Shown: piece after piece, positions 17,968 to 26,500 of the stretch
Position numbering within the stretch: position 1 is the stretch's first letter
Layout of the letters: each line of letters opens with the position of its first letter
DNA from: DATLZU01 sp051293835
Lineage (GTDB): Bacteria > Nitrospirota > Nitrospiria > Nitrospirales > Nitrospiraceae
Assembly: GCA_051293835.1 (NCBI GenBank)
Contig: JBPKMA010000008.1
Span: 62,001-126,000 of the forward strand
Length of the DNA stretch: 64,000 bases
Reading direction: 5' to 3'
Translations under genes and position numbers: made by a program
The notes under the pieces: model-generated
Told to the model about the DNA's origin: nothing
The model's input: the letters and a program-made list of their open reading frames with translations, nothing else
Database searches by the model: none

Positions 17968-18768
17968 ATGAACAAGCCCAAACCGGCACCGCTTAGAGAG
18001 CGGGATATCACCAGGCAGATCGCGCGGGAATACTACAAGGAGTTCGATCAGCTCATTGAGAGCGACGTCGTCATCGTCGGCGCCGGCCCCTCGGGCTTGA
18101 TCTGCGCCCATGATCTGGCCGCGATGGGCTTCCGCACATTGCTCGTGGAGCAGGCCCTCGCCTTGGGAGGCGGCTTCTGGTCCGGCGGGTACCTCATGAA
18201 CAAGGCCGCCATCTGCGCGCCGGCCCACGAGATCCTCGACGAACTCGGCGTGCCCTGCACGCAGGTCAAGGACTGCGACGGCATGTACATCGTGGATCCG
18301 CCGCGCGCAACCGCCGCCTTGATCGCCGCCGCTTACAAGGCGGGCGCCAGGATCATGAACCTGACGCGGGTGGTGGACTTGATTCTCCGACAGAACGGCT
18401 TACTGGAAGGGGTCGTGGTCAACAATACGACCGCTGAGATGGCGGGTCACGACGTGATTCACGTGGACCCGATCGCTTTGGAAAGCAAGGTAGTGGTGGA
18501 CGCTACAGGCCACGATGCCGTGGTGGTGAATTTGCTCCACAAGCGGAATCTCTTCCAGCCGGTGCCGGGCAACGGCGCCATGTGGGCCTCTCGCTCCGAG
18601 GAAGAAGTTATAAACCGGACGGGCGAAGTCTATCCGAACTGTTTCGTGGTAGGATTAGCCGTAGCCGCCGTGTATGGCACCCCGCGTATGGGCCCAGCCT
18701 TCGGTTCCATGTTGCTGTCCGGCCGGTACGGAGCAGAACTGATCAAGAAGAAGCTGAAACAAGAGTAG
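17968..18768 (+). CDS. thi4: Thi4-family thiazole synthase (sulfide-dependent, His-type)
   Basis: Builds the thiamine thiazole from NAD and glycine. A 266-aa Rossmann protein: SDVVIVGAGPSGLICAHDLA near residue 32, LALGGGFWSGGYLMN, TGHDAVVV, and the C-terminal GTPRMGPAFGSMLLSG. In yeast Thi4 the sulfur-donating Cys sits before a conserved DP; here the corresponding place reads DVIHVDPIALES, i.e. His, as in archaeal enzymes that use free sulfide catalytically with iron. The alternative family, ribose 1,5-bisphosphate isomerase, is less likely because of the thiC neighbour and the riboswitch. No thiG/thiS/thiH is nearby. Confidence 0.9.
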   Translation: MNKPKPAPLRERDITRQIAREYYKEFDQLIESDVVIVGAGPSGLICAHDLAAMGFRTLLVEQALALGGGFWSGGYLMNKAAICAPAHEILDELGVPCTQVKDCDGMYIVDPPRATAALIAAAYKAGARIMNLTRVVDLILRQNGLLEGVVVNNTTAEMAGHDVIHVDPIALESKVVVDATGHDAVVVNLLHKRNLFQPVPGNGAMWASRSEEEVINRTGEVYPNCFVVGLAVAAVYGTPRMGPAFGSMLLSGRYGAELIKKKLKQE

Positions 18769-18778
18769 GGAGTTCATG

Positions 18779-18806
18779 GCGTATGGCTCAGTCATAAGCC
18801 ATACGC
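18779..18806. repeat. 10-bp inverted repeat downstream of thi4
   Basis: GCGTATGGCT (18779-18788) and AGCCATACGC (18797-18806), loop of 8. It lies between the thi4 stop and the TPR gene start. There is no T-run, so it is more likely an mRNA stabiliser or intergenic repeat than a terminator. Confidence 0.55.
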
Positions 18807-18820
18807 TGCTCCCAGTTGCG

Positions 18821-19336
18821 ATGGACCTTCAAGATTTCCTCCTCCAAGGCGAAGGCAGCGAAGAAGACAAGAAGGAAGCCTGGAATCTGTTTTTGCGGGC
18901 GTACGAGCACCAGATGAAAGGCGACCTGGAGGAAGCGGTTCGCTTGTACAAGAAATCCATCGAAATCCATCCCACCGCCGAGGCCTATACCTTCCTGGGG
19001 TGGACCTATAGTTTCATGGGCAGACTTGACGAAGCGATCGAGGAATGCCGCAAGGCTATTGCCCAAGATCCGGATTTCGGCAATCCTTACAACGACATCG
19101 GCGCCTATCTGGTCGAGAAGGGGCAATTCGACGAGGCCATTCCCTGGTTCGAGAAAGCCATGCAAGCCAAGCGGTACGAATGCCCCGCCTTTCCTCACTT
19201 GAACCTTGGACGCGTGTATGAACGCAAGGGGCGCTGGACCGACGCCATCGAGTGTTACAAGCGGGCACTGACGCTCAATCCTAACTATGCACTGGCAAAA
19301 CGCGCGTTGGGCCGGCTTATCGGCATGATGAACTAA
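18821..19336 (+). CDS. Tetratricopeptide repeat protein
   Basis: A 171-aa soluble protein with three to four TPR units: EAWNLFLRAYEHQMKGDLEEAVRLY, AEAYTFLGWTYSFMGRLDEAI, GNPYNDIGAYLVEKGQFDEAI and HLNLGRVYERKGRWTDAI (each the helix A/B signature). The start at 18821 (MDLQDFLL) is preferred; the open frame begins at 18776 but that part is the inverted repeat. TPR proteins act as protein-interaction scaffolds. No specific partner is evident; it may be co-transcribed with the thiamine genes. Confidence 0.85.
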   Translation: MDLQDFLLQGEGSEEDKKEAWNLFLRAYEHQMKGDLEEAVRLYKKSIEIHPTAEAYTFLGWTYSFMGRLDEAIEECRKAIAQDPDFGNPYNDIGAYLVEKGQFDEAIPWFEKAMQAKRYECPAFPHLNLGRVYERKGRWTDAIECYKRALTLNPNYALAKRALGRLIGMMN

Positions 19337-19344
19337 GTTGGTTG

Positions 19345-19455
19345 ATTTCGTGTCTTTCGTTTGAGGTTGTGACTGGCGAGAGCATTCCGTCGTATCCACA
19401 TGAATCAGACAAGTCACACCAACCAAACAAACCAGACAAACGCGACAAACCAGAA
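19345..19455. repeat. ACAAAC-word low-complexity inverted repeat
   Basis: The left half reads TTGGTTGATTTCGTGTC, TTTCGTTTGAGG and TTGTGAC. The right half reads GTCACACCAACCAAAC and AAACCAGACAAACGCGAC. The halves are loosely complementary. The right half runs into the first codons of the gene that follows, giving its odd N/T/Q-rich start. Confidence 0.5.
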
Positions 19456-19831
19456 AACCGTCCTCGTTGCCGTTAACGACGTGTTTTTCTACACGAAGAT
19501 CCGCGATGCGCTCCTGCCCCGAGGCTATAAACTGGAGCGAGTCCGGACACCGGATGAGGTGCCGCCGAAGCTGTCCACCTCACACCCGGTAGCCATGATC
19601 ATCAACATGAACGACCCGTCGCTGGACGCCGTTGCGACGCTAGAGGCGGTCAGGCATAGCGTCGGCGCACAGTCCATGTCTATCTTGGCCTTCGCCAACC
19701 ATGAAGAGGTGGAGACCTGGAAACGGGCCACAGCGCTAGGGGTTACCAAGATCGTGTCTCGAAATGAGCTCTCAGCGCGCACGCGGGACCTGATCGAGGA
19801 AGTGATTCGCAACCAGGCAGGCGGCGCATAA
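19400..19831 (+). CDS. Receiver-like (pseudo-response-regulator) protein
   Basis: A 143-aa protein whose residues about 19-137 look like a CheY-type receiver fold: KTVLVAVNDVFFYTKIRDALL (beta1-alpha1), VAMIINMNDPSLDAVATLE (beta3), SILAFANH (beta4) and TKIVSRNEL (beta5). The usual phospho-acceptor Asp of beta3 is Asn (IINMND), and the beta5 Lys-Pro is replaced by Ser-Arg. It is therefore probably not phosphorylated. The first 18 residues are an Asn/Thr/Gln string derived from the intergenic repeat; the true start may be further in. Role unknown. Confidence 0.65.
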   Translation: MNQTSHTNQTNQTNATNQKTVLVAVNDVFFYTKIRDALLPRGYKLERVRTPDEVPPKLSTSHPVAMIINMNDPSLDAVATLEAVRHSVGAQSMSILAFANHEEVETWKRATALGVTKIVSRNELSARTRDLIEEVIRNQAGGA

Positions 19832-19895
19832 CGGGCATCTGCAATCGCCGGCATCCGGCTGTTCACCATTCGCAACGAGCGGTCGGCTTGACAGG

Positions 19896-20993
19896 ATGAA
19901 ACATTCCCCTCTCCACGACCAGCACGCAAAACTGGGCGCCGTTTTTGAAGAGGTCGCCGGTTGGACCATGCCCGCGCACTATGGCGATGTGCAGGCCGAG
20001 CATGGGGCCGTGCGCCGGGCGGTCGGCCTCGCGGACCTGTCGCATCGAGGCAAAGTCCGCGTCACCGGCGAGGATCGGATTAAGTGGCTCCAGAGCGTGA
20101 TCAGCAACGACATCCTGTCGCTTGCAGTCGGCCAGGGCACCTATTCCAGCTTGCTGACCCACAAGGGCAAGATGCTCACGTACTTCCGGGTCTACCTGCT
20201 GGCCGACTCAGTCATGCTGGAAGACGTCGGTGAGATCGGCGAGAGCACGTTTCAGGCCCTGCGCAAGTTTCTCCTGTTCGGCACAAAGGCTAAGCTGGAG
20301 AATTGCGCGGAGAGTTGGGGGCTCCTGCTGATCAGCGGGCCGAAGGCGCCGGAGGTGCTGAAGGCCGCCTTCGCGATCGAAGTCGGCCATCTCCGGCCGC
20401 TGCATGTCCTGACCCACCAGATTGGTAGCCTGCCAGCTTTGTTCATCCGCACTGAAGAGACCGGCGAGACCGACATCGAGATCATGCTCTCCGCAGACGG
20501 CACGCGGACTGCGTGGGAAGCACTCATGCAGGCTGGCGCACCGTTTGGCATCAAGCCGTTCGGCGGCCAGGCGAGGGAAGCGCTGCGTTTGGAAGCGGGA
20601 TTACCGAAGGCTGGTCCGGACCTCAATGAGGACATCGTACCTCCGGAAGCGAATCTGGAAGGCAAAGCGTTCAGTCTCAGCAAAGGGTGCTATCCCGGTC
20701 AAGAAGTGGTTGCCCGGATGGATACCTATGGCAGCGTCCGCCGTCGTCTTGTCGGCCTAGTGCTGAAGGACCCCGTCGTCCCTCCGAAAGGCGCCAAACT
20801 CTTTAGCGGCAACCGTGAAGTCGGCTGGATCAGCAGCGCCGCCTATTCACCGCAACTTGACCGCGTCATCGCGTTCGGCTTTCCGCTCCGCGATTTCACC
20901 AAACCGGACACTGCGCTCACAGTCGACATCAACGGCCAGCGCTGCGACGCCACAGTTCGCCCTCTCCCGTTCTACACCCAACCTGTCGGTTAG
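19896..20993 (+). CDS. ygfZ: Folate-binding YgfZ/GcvT-like protein
   Basis: A 365-aa member of the GcvT superfamily. The C-terminal signature KGCYPGQEVVARMDTYG is the YgfZ/IBA57 motif with its conserved Cys, which marks folate-dependent helpers of iron-sulfur cluster enzymes, not glycine-cleavage T protein. The N-terminal half has LADLSHRGKVRVTGEDR and NDILSLAVGQGTY. Client proteins such as NadA and ThiC are encoded nearby. The stop overlaps the stop of the converging lipoprotein gene by 3 bp. Confidence 0.88.
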   Translation: MKHSPLHDQHAKLGAVFEEVAGWTMPAHYGDVQAEHGAVRRAVGLADLSHRGKVRVTGEDRIKWLQSVISNDILSLAVGQGTYSSLLTHKGKMLTYFRVYLLADSVMLEDVGEIGESTFQALRKFLLFGTKAKLENCAESWGLLLISGPKAPEVLKAAFAIEVGHLRPLHVLTHQIGSLPALFIRTEETGETDIEIMLSADGTRTAWEALMQAGAPFGIKPFGGQAREALRLEAGLPKAGPDLNEDIVPPEANLEGKAFSLSKGCYPGQEVVARMDTYGSVRRRLVGLVLKDPVVPPKGAKLFSGNREVGWISSAAYSPQLDRVIAFGFPLRDFTKPDTALTVDINGQRCDATVRPLPFYTQPVG

Positions 20994-21877
20994 AACGACA
21001 CCACCTGCTCGTCCGGGAGCCGCCGCTCACGGAGACTTGCCCGAGTCAGCGCGGCATCGAGCAGCGAGTCAGCCAGTCCTTCCATCGCCGAGGCCAAATT
21101 AAGCCGTAATTGCACTTCCTTCTTCTTCCGATCCTCTTCCGGAACCCCCTTCAGCCGCCCGCACAAATAGAGCGCAACTTCGGTCTCGCGCCAGACCACT
21201 GCGCCGTCGACAGGATCGACCACCGACGCTTCCACGCGAACCGGACGAAAGGCCACCCCAAACAGATAGCCTCCCCCGAACCAGACCGGCGTACTGGTCA
21301 ACAGCTCAAAACCGACATTCCCCAGAATCGCGGCCGGATTCCAGGCCGTCGCCAGACCGAGTGCGATCGATTCCCAGGTCAGGTCGGCGAGCATGCCGCC
21401 GGCGAGCCATTGCCAGCGGACCTTGCCATAATCCTGCACGACCCCGGTGACGAGCAGGTCGGCTCCCAGCCGCATGCCCAGATGACTTCGCTGTTCCAGG
21501 GACAACGCCTCCGCGGTCGTGACCCCGAGTTCACCCCATACCTGATCCGTTTCTTCTAATGAGATTAGCTCATACACGTGCCGACCGGCCAGCCTCGAGT
21601 ACAGCAGTCGGCGCGCGTCGTCCCGGATTCGCCTGGTCGCCTGTTCAAGCAACCGGGCCTCCTCCTCAGGCTTGAGGTCGCCGCTCATGCTCTGAATAGA
21701 CGACAAGTGTGTTATGTCAACGCCTAGCGAGAACGGCAACACAGCAATCGCGGCTCGATCGGCGAGCGGAGGATCAAGCTTGGCCTCTGACTTAAACCAC
21801 CCGCATCCAGCCAGGTTGAGGGACAGAAGCACAGTGACGGCCCATAAGGCCATGCAAATCTTGCTGCTGTTGTACAT
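20990..21877 (-). CDS. Conserved lipoprotein of unknown function
   Basis: A 295-aa lipoprotein. The signal peptide ends LSLNLAGCGWF, giving lipidation at about Cys25. It has features of CsgG/FlgO-like outer-membrane lipoproteins: RAAIAVLPFSLG, LYSRLAGRHVYELIS, and GMRLGADLLVTGVVQDYG, a pattern where a soluble lipoprotein measures or assembles at the outer membrane. A Gly/Trp/Phe-rich central stretch may be amphipathic. Start ATG at 21877 is preferred. This family link is inferred from the residue pattern only. Confidence 0.7.
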   Translation of the reverse strand: MYNSSKICMALWAVTVLLSLNLAGCGWFKSEAKLDPPLADRAAIAVLPFSLGVDITHLSSIQSMSGDLKPEEEARLLEQATRRIRDDARRLLYSRLAGRHVYELISLEETDQVWGELGVTTAEALSLEQRSHLGMRLGADLLVTGVVQDYGKVRWQWLAGGMLADLTWESIALGLATAWNPAAILGNVGFELLTSTPVWFGGGYLFGVAFRPVRVEASVVDPVDGAVVWRETEVALYLCGRLKGVPEEDRKKKEVQLRLNLASAMEGLADSLLDAALTRASLRERRLPDEQVVSF

Positions 21878-21948
21878 TGCAGAACTCCCTTCACATGTGA
21901 AAGAAACTGTGAGCAGGCGTGAGCTCATCTACTCTCGAAGAGACCGGC

Positions 21949-22230
21949 TCACAGGCGAAGGGGGGAAAGACAGAAAGCAGAAAAGCGGGATTTGAAGCAT
22001 CCGCCGACCTGCGCGACGGAATGGGAGAACATGTTGAACGCAGAAAGACCCGTCAAGTCATCTTCAGCGTCCACCCATTGCTGACTCATGCCGGCGGTCT
22101 TCGCGTGAGGCGACTCGCTGCCAACGCTCGGCACCGTCGTGTTCTCCGCAGGGTTTTGGAGATCGTCCGGCGGAAACGGCAATTCGGCTGTCTCGGCTTC
22201 AGGGACCTCAAAGAGGAGGTCCGCAACCAC
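21949..22230 (-). CDS. Doubtful small ORF, possible frameshifted secreted protein
   Basis: A 93-codon frame opening with GTG (VVADLLFEVPEAETAEL). Reading the same frame upstream gives LSRLALLLAATASADV, which looks like a signal peptide, but it is cut off by a stop at 22279-22281. An ATG one base out of frame (22280-22282) would join it if one base were removed. It could be a decayed gene, a sequencing error or chance. It has no recognised domain. Confidence 0.3.
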   Translation of the reverse strand: MVADLLFEVPEAETAELPFPPDDLQNPAENTTVPSVGSESPHAKTAGMSQQWVDAEDDLTGLSAFNMFSHSVAQVGGCFKSRFSAFCLSPLRL

Positions 22231-22456
22231 GTCGGCCGAGGCGGTCGCAGCAAGGAGAAGTGCCAGCCGGGAGAGGGCTCATACGAAACAGTTTCGATTT
22301 ATTGTGTACCCTGCTCTTTCGCCTTTGCGGAAGTCATCGTGGAGCTGCGGTGCGATAGCCCGCAGAAAGTCGCCCGAACCTGGCTTCCAACTCAAGATGC
22401 GCCGTAGCTCCGGTCGCCGCGCCCGGCCTTCGTCTCAGAAGGTTCACCGCCTGGGC
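22231..22456. other. Gap with no supported gene apart from the possible signal-peptide fragment
   Basis: Between the doubtful ORF and the stop of the next minus-strand gene. Apart from the frameshifted signal-peptide-like codons at 22231-22282, I see no open frame, hairpin or motif that I can support here. Confidence 0.5.
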
Positions 22457-22939
22457 TCACCGTTCCGGATTGCGGGCGTCGGCAACCGCACGAGCAAATT
22501 CCCAGACACTCTTGCGCTCGTTATCGTCCAGCGCGAGCAGGAGGTGGGTTTCTTCGGCATGCATGAGCCGGAGGCTCAGGAATGGCTCTTCCCGGCGCTT
22601 CTCCCGGTTTTCCCAGACCGCATCGATAACCTGCACTTTATCCAATTGCGCCACCGAGACCACATCGTAACGGAAATATTGATCGCCAACCACGATATCG
22701 TACAGGACATTGCCAGCGGTGAGCAGCACCAGGTTGAATCGGCCCTGATCCTCATACCCCTGGGGCAGAAACTTGTTGATATGGCACAGGGCGACCTTGC
22801 GATCCCCCAAGGCCGCCCGAAACTTGAGCTTCAAGGCGTCATAATCGATCTGAAGCGCTCGTTCGTCCGGACCGGTCGCGGCGATCGCCGCCTCCTTCGC
22901 TTTCTCATAAACTTCATCCGCCGTCATCAGACCTGCCAT
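22457..22939 (-). CDS. Conserved hypothetical protein
   Basis: A 160-aa soluble protein with no motif I recognise. It begins MAGLMTADEVYEKAKEAA behind a very strong site (GAGGAGAAGGAGAG). It is rich in charged residues and has a beta-strand-like middle (RFNLVLLTAGNVLYDIVVGDQYF). The longer open frame to 23110 overlaps the end of the neighbouring phosphatase gene and is not used. Third-position base use is like that of its neighbours. It lies downstream of the PhoD-like gene on the same strand and may share its transcript. Confidence 0.75.
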   Translation of the reverse strand: MAGLMTADEVYEKAKEAAIAATGPDERALQIDYDALKLKFRAALGDRKVALCHINKFLPQGYEDQGRFNLVLLTAGNVLYDIVVGDQYFRYDVVSVAQLDKVQVIDAVWENREKRREEPFLSLRLMHAEETHLLLALDDNERKSVWEFARAVADARNPER

Positions 22940-23045
22940 CGTTCTCTCCTTCTCCTCGATCATTTTGCCTCGGCATTGATTCGCCGATGCAGCCGCCTCG
23001 CGACTGGGGTACCCTACCCAGCCCACCACCGGGAAAGCAAGAGGG

Positions 23046-24539
23046 TTATCGAGCCCGGAGCGTGTGTGTCGCCCGGAGCGCGCCCTTGTCATCGAGAATC
23101 CGGACCTCAAGCGTGGTCCTTTTCACCAACACCAGTCCGAAGTTCGAATACCCGCTGTCGCTGAACAAGGTCACGGGTTTAAAGACGGGGTTGGGAGGGG
23201 TGGGGCGACCGTAGGCCGCGGAGAGCGGCCCGCAGATGAATTCATGAAAGTCCGCCACCCCGTCTCCATCCGGATCGTACGCGTTTGCTTGAACATAATG
23301 GACATCCGCCGCCAGCCAGACGACGTTCCTGATACGGCGCGACAGGATCGCCTCAACAAGTTGTTCCAGTTCGGTCTGAAAGCCAGTCCCGTCCGGACCG
23401 CGCGCCCAGCTATCGTTGCCCGGCGTCAACAGGTTGCCCGCCTTGGGAGTGGACAACGGCACACTGGTCGCGATCACCTTCCAGGTCGCCGTGGAGTTTG
23501 CCAATCCATCCAGCAACCATGCCCGCTGGGCCCCGCCCAGCATGGTCTTGCTCGGCCCGTCCGGCTCCGCGTTACGACTGCGGTACTGGCGCGTATCGAG
23601 AATGAAGAGTTCCAAGTCGGCTCCGAAGCGGACCCGCCGATACAGGCGCGCGGGATCGTCGGGCGGTGTACGGATTGGCCAGTACTCTAGCAATGCCTGC
23701 CGACCGATCGGCATCCGTGGATCGTGCGGGCCGGCAAAATTGTTGCCGACTTCATGGTCGTCCCAGATCGCGAACACTGGGATGGCGGCCAAGAATCGTC
23801 GGAGCGCCGGTGCACCGCGCTGATAGCGATGCTTCGCGCGATACTCATCCAACGTCGTTGCCGTAAAATCGCCCCCCGGAGCATTCGGCGGTGAGGAGCA
23901 GGTGTCGTCGCTATACATGAGATCGCCTAACAGGAGTGCGAAATCGGGCTGTTGCCGACGCATCACGTCAAAAATCAGATAGCCAGCCCCATCATCTCGT
24001 CGACAGCGTTGCTGGCCTCCGAGATCGCCGCTCCACAGAAACGTCACCGGCGCATGCACGCCCGGCGGAGGCGCCGTCACAAACTCGCCCGTAGCGGCGA
24101 CCTTCACCGCCGATATCGAATCAACTTCGGGATGCTGCTGCTCCACCAACACCTGATACCGGTACCTCGTGCCAGGTTTGAGCCCCTCGATCGGGATCGT
24201 GAGGGTGTAGTCGCGCTCCGGAGCGGTCTCAAGCAGGAGGGTTCTGGCCAGATACGGTGCACGCTCTCGATCGGCTTCCGCTCTCGTCCATTCTTCCACC
24301 GGCGCCCACTCGATCTGAATTTTCCGAGGGCCGTCCGTACGAAGCCACACGACCGCTGAACGGTCGGTCACATCGCCGGTCGCGATCCCGGACGACAGTT
24401 CATCGGGAAACGAGACGGATGTCTCTGCAAACGGGCTGTCCGGCGGGAGTCCGGGTCTATACGAAGGCGGGCAGCCGGTCAACGACAACGCCAGTCCAAG
24501 AAAGACCAGCCCGATCCAGATATGGAGTCGGGAACGCAT
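23046..24539 (-). CDS. PhoD-like phosphodiesterase/alkaline phosphatase lipoprotein
   Basis: A 497-aa lipoprotein: MRSRLHIWIGLVFLGLALSL then TGC lipobox. The PhoD N-terminal beta domain (SSGIATGDVTDRSAVVWLRTDG) precedes a calcineurin-like metallophosphatase core with WSGDLGGQQRC, LLLGDLMYSDD, FAIWDDHEVGNN and WLAADVHYVQAN. All the expected metal-ligand Asp and His positions appear present. PhoD enzymes cleave phosphodiesters such as teichoic-acid or phospholipid-derived substrates outside the inner membrane to obtain phosphate. No Tat-type signal is seen, which is unusual, since most PhoD proteins use Tat. The start is ATG 24539. Confidence 0.9.
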   Translation of the reverse strand: MRSRLHIWIGLVFLGLALSLTGCPPSYRPGLPPDSPFAETSVSFPDELSSGIATGDVTDRSAVVWLRTDGPRKIQIEWAPVEEWTRAEADRERAPYLARTLLLETAPERDYTLTIPIEGLKPGTRYRYQVLVEQQHPEVDSISAVKVAATGEFVTAPPPGVHAPVTFLWSGDLGGQQRCRRDDGAGYLIFDVMRRQQPDFALLLGDLMYSDDTCSSPPNAPGGDFTATTLDEYRAKHRYQRGAPALRRFLAAIPVFAIWDDHEVGNNFAGPHDPRMPIGRQALLEYWPIRTPPDDPARLYRRVRFGADLELFILDTRQYRSRNAEPDGPSKTMLGGAQRAWLLDGLANSTATWKVIATSVPLSTPKAGNLLTPGNDSWARGPDGTGFQTELEQLVEAILSRRIRNVVWLAADVHYVQANAYDPDGDGVADFHEFICGPLSAAYGRPTPPNPVFKPVTLFSDSGYSNFGLVLVKRTTLEVRILDDKGALRATHTLRAR

Positions 24540-24684
24540 CAAACAGTCACATTTACTTGAACAAGCGCGGCTCCGTCAAGACACGGCCGGCGCCGTTGCA
24601 TTTCTAACCATGGTTCGGCATACTGGGATTTAAGTCTCTGTGCCTCTCGTCGGCTTTGGAGAGATTAGAGATTGTGGAGAGATA

Positions 24685-24924
24685 ATGAACGATCAGGCGT
24701 GCTCGATTCAGAATTGCAAAGCCAAAGTCTATGCGCCGGCTGGGACGGGCGCGCTCTGCAAAGAGCATTTCCTGAACTTCGTAGCCTGGCGACGCAAACG
24801 CGGGCTGCAGATGTTTCAGAAATATGCGGCCATGACGATGGAAGAACGGGATACGATCATGGCCGAATGGGCCAAGACAGTGAGAATCGACGAGACGCCA
24901 GCACCGCCCGGCGCGAAGCGATAG
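24685..24924 (+). CDS. Small Cys-containing hypothetical protein
   Basis: A 79-aa protein starting MNDQACSIQNCKAKVYAPAG behind GGAGAG. Cys and His residues (C6, C11, C24, H27) are spaced like a small zinc-binding knuckle. The rest is helical and basic (WRRKRGLQMFQKYAAM). No known family is recognised. The ATG at 24685 is favoured over the open-frame start at 24640 because of the ribosome site. It is followed 34 bp later by a secreted-protein gene. Confidence 0.7.
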   Translation: MNDQACSIQNCKAKVYAPAGTGALCKEHFLNFVAWRRKRGLQMFQKYAAMTMEERDTIMAEWAKTVRIDETPAPPGAKR

Positions 24925-24958
24925 ACCGTTGCTGCCTGTTTCCGGAAAGCCCCCTTTC

Positions 24959-25444
24959 ATGCGCGCATTGCTCCGTGTTGCCGTCCTTGTTGTTGTCAGC
25001 GGAGGGGTCGGCTCGGCTGCGCTCATTGTAGCGCCGTCTCTCGGTGAGGCCAGTTGCGCCGGTTTGAAAGGTGACGAGTTGCAACGCTGCCTTGCGGGAG
25101 AGCTTAAGGATCCAGGGCCAGCCAAGATCCTTTTCCACGACCAAGCGGGCAAAACCATCGCGCTTGACCACGCGGTGGTCGCCCGCTCCATGGACGAAGT
25201 CTGCCGGACCATCGGACGCGATGGCCTGTTCACGGCCTATAAAAACGATGGGCCCCGGCGGTCGGCACGTATCTGGAAGGAAGTTTCCTGCAAGAACGGT
25301 CGTGTGGACGGGCTTTGGAAGGAGCATTTCCCATCCGACAGCACGCTCACCATCGTCTTTTATGATGCTTCTGGCAAGGCCGTCAAACAAGCTCTCTACT
25401 TTAACGGCCGGCTCCTCCGCGAGAACCCGATCGGCGTGAAATAG
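24959..25444 (+). CDS. Secreted hypothetical protein
   Basis: A 161-aa protein with a signal peptide (MRALLRVAVLVVVSGGVGSA) and mature part beginning around SLGEASC. A Cys pair (C-x9-10-C, near ASCAGLKGDELQRCLAG) suggests a disulfide. The C-terminal half has a toxin/YwqK-like beta repeat feel (IVFYDASGKAVKQALYFNG). It is the second of two genes on this strand and ends before a 185-bp gap that converges with the next gene. No function is assignable. Confidence 0.7.
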   Translation: MRALLRVAVLVVVSGGVGSAALIVAPSLGEASCAGLKGDELQRCLAGELKDPGPAKILFHDQAGKTIALDHAVVARSMDEVCRTIGRDGLFTAYKNDGPRRSARIWKEVSCKNGRVDGLWKEHFPSDSTLTIVFYDASGKAVKQALYFNGRLLRENPIGVK

Positions 25445-25629
25445 GCCGCCGCTGTCTTGTTTGTCCATCGGTTCCGGGTAGCCGACCGATTGGACGCCTC
25501 AGCCGCTCGGCTCTTGTCCTATACCGAGAGTCCGGCATGAGATGTTCAACGCCAAGGACACCTTCCGGTGGTGAGCCATCATAAAAAAGACTCCCGACCC
25601 CTTTTCTTTCCTCCCTTTTCTTTTCTCTT
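25445..25629. other. Convergent gap with a pyrimidine-rich tract
   Basis: Between two converging genes. It holds an imperfect inverted repeat (TCCATCGGT with ACCGATTGGA, about 25465-25495) and a TTTTCTTTCC-type polypyrimidine tract at 25600-25630. It could serve as a two-way terminator region; I cannot fold a clean hairpin-plus-T-run. Confidence 0.4.
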
Positions 25630-26022
25630 TCACCCTATTACCGGACTTCCATGATGATGAATCATCAGCCACTCATCCCCAATCCGCTCATAGAGGTTCG
25701 TGGCCAGCACCCGACTTTCGACCGGCTGGTCGTCCTGGTGGCTGGTGATGTTTTCCGTGCAGATCACCCAGGCGATGTCGCCCGCCACCTGAATCTGAAT
25801 CTCGGTTAATTCGAATTTCATCGAAAACGTGTTGTTGAAAATCAACACCCACGAGTCCCGCACCGCCGGCCACCCCACCCGCTGCGACCAGCCAGGATGA
25901 ATACAGGTGACATATTCCAGATGAGCCCACACGCGATCCATCCGCGCGATATCTAAGCTTTCGAAGGCATCGTAAAAGGCCTGGTTGGCACGCGTCACTT
26001 CTTCGATTCGTTCCTTGATCAT
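25630..26022 (-). CDS. NTF2-like/SnoaL-fold protein
   Basis: A 130-aa single-domain protein of the nuclear-transport-factor-2 fold. The family pattern is clear: ERIEEVTRANQAFYDAFESLD (helix), MDRVWAHLEYVTCIHPGW, W-P-A-V-R-D-S-W, AGDIAWVICTENI and YERIGDEWLMIHHHGSPV. Proteins like this are small cone-shaped enzymes or ligand carriers, of the DUF4440/SnoaL_3 kind. Start ATG 26022 sits behind AAGGAACGGG. It is a single gene; function unknown. Confidence 0.82.
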   Translation of the reverse strand: MIKERIEEVTRANQAFYDAFESLDIARMDRVWAHLEYVTCIHPGWSQRVGWPAVRDSWVLIFNNTFSMKFELTEIQIQVAGDIAWVICTENITSHQDDQPVESRVLATNLYERIGDEWLMIHHHGSPVIG

Positions 26023-26221
26023 GCCCGTTCCTTGGCACTCAGAGTGGTGTATCATACCCCAAGTCTGCAGAGCAGAGCGAGCGCCGAGAAGGCGCCACGC
26101 GGACTCTTTTCAGACCGTTCGGTTAAGCGAGAGGTAATAAAATTAAGGAAAGCGGGTGGAAGCGACTCAGGTGGCCGAGCGTCGCTCCCGCCCGCGATAA
26201 GCAAACAGGAAAGCGACGCAG

Positions 26222-26500
26222 TTACTTTTTCTTCGAGACTGTGGCCGGCGGACTCTTCACCGCAGATTCTTTTTGGACCGGCATGGGGGCGGTCGCGCCG
26301 TTCCGCAAGGCCTCGATCAGCGCTTTCTTCGTGGCGAACGTCTTGCCCGCGAGCGGGCCTCGCTCGCAGACATAGGGCCCTCTCGGTTGTTCTTGACGGC
26401 AATCATGTTTATCGGTCGATTTCCCGGCGAATGAGATTGCTGGCCCCATGATCAGCACCAGCAGGCTTGCACCCAGGATAACGGACAGTTTGCGCGCCAT
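26222..26500 (-). CDS. Small secreted hypothetical protein
   Basis: A 92-aa precursor with a signal peptide (MARKLSVILGASLLVLIMGP, AISFAG cut) and a mature basic 65 residues: two Cys (HDCRQ and YVCERG, likely a disulfide), then GPLAGKTFATKKALIEAL and a Lys-rich tail. It has a strong GGAGG ribosome site. There is no recognised family; it may be a periplasmic protein common in relatives. Confidence 0.7.
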   Translation of the reverse strand: MARKLSVILGASLLVLIMGPAISFAGKSTDKHDCRQEQPRGPYVCERGPLAGKTFATKKALIEALRNGATAPMPVQKESAVKSPPATVSKKK

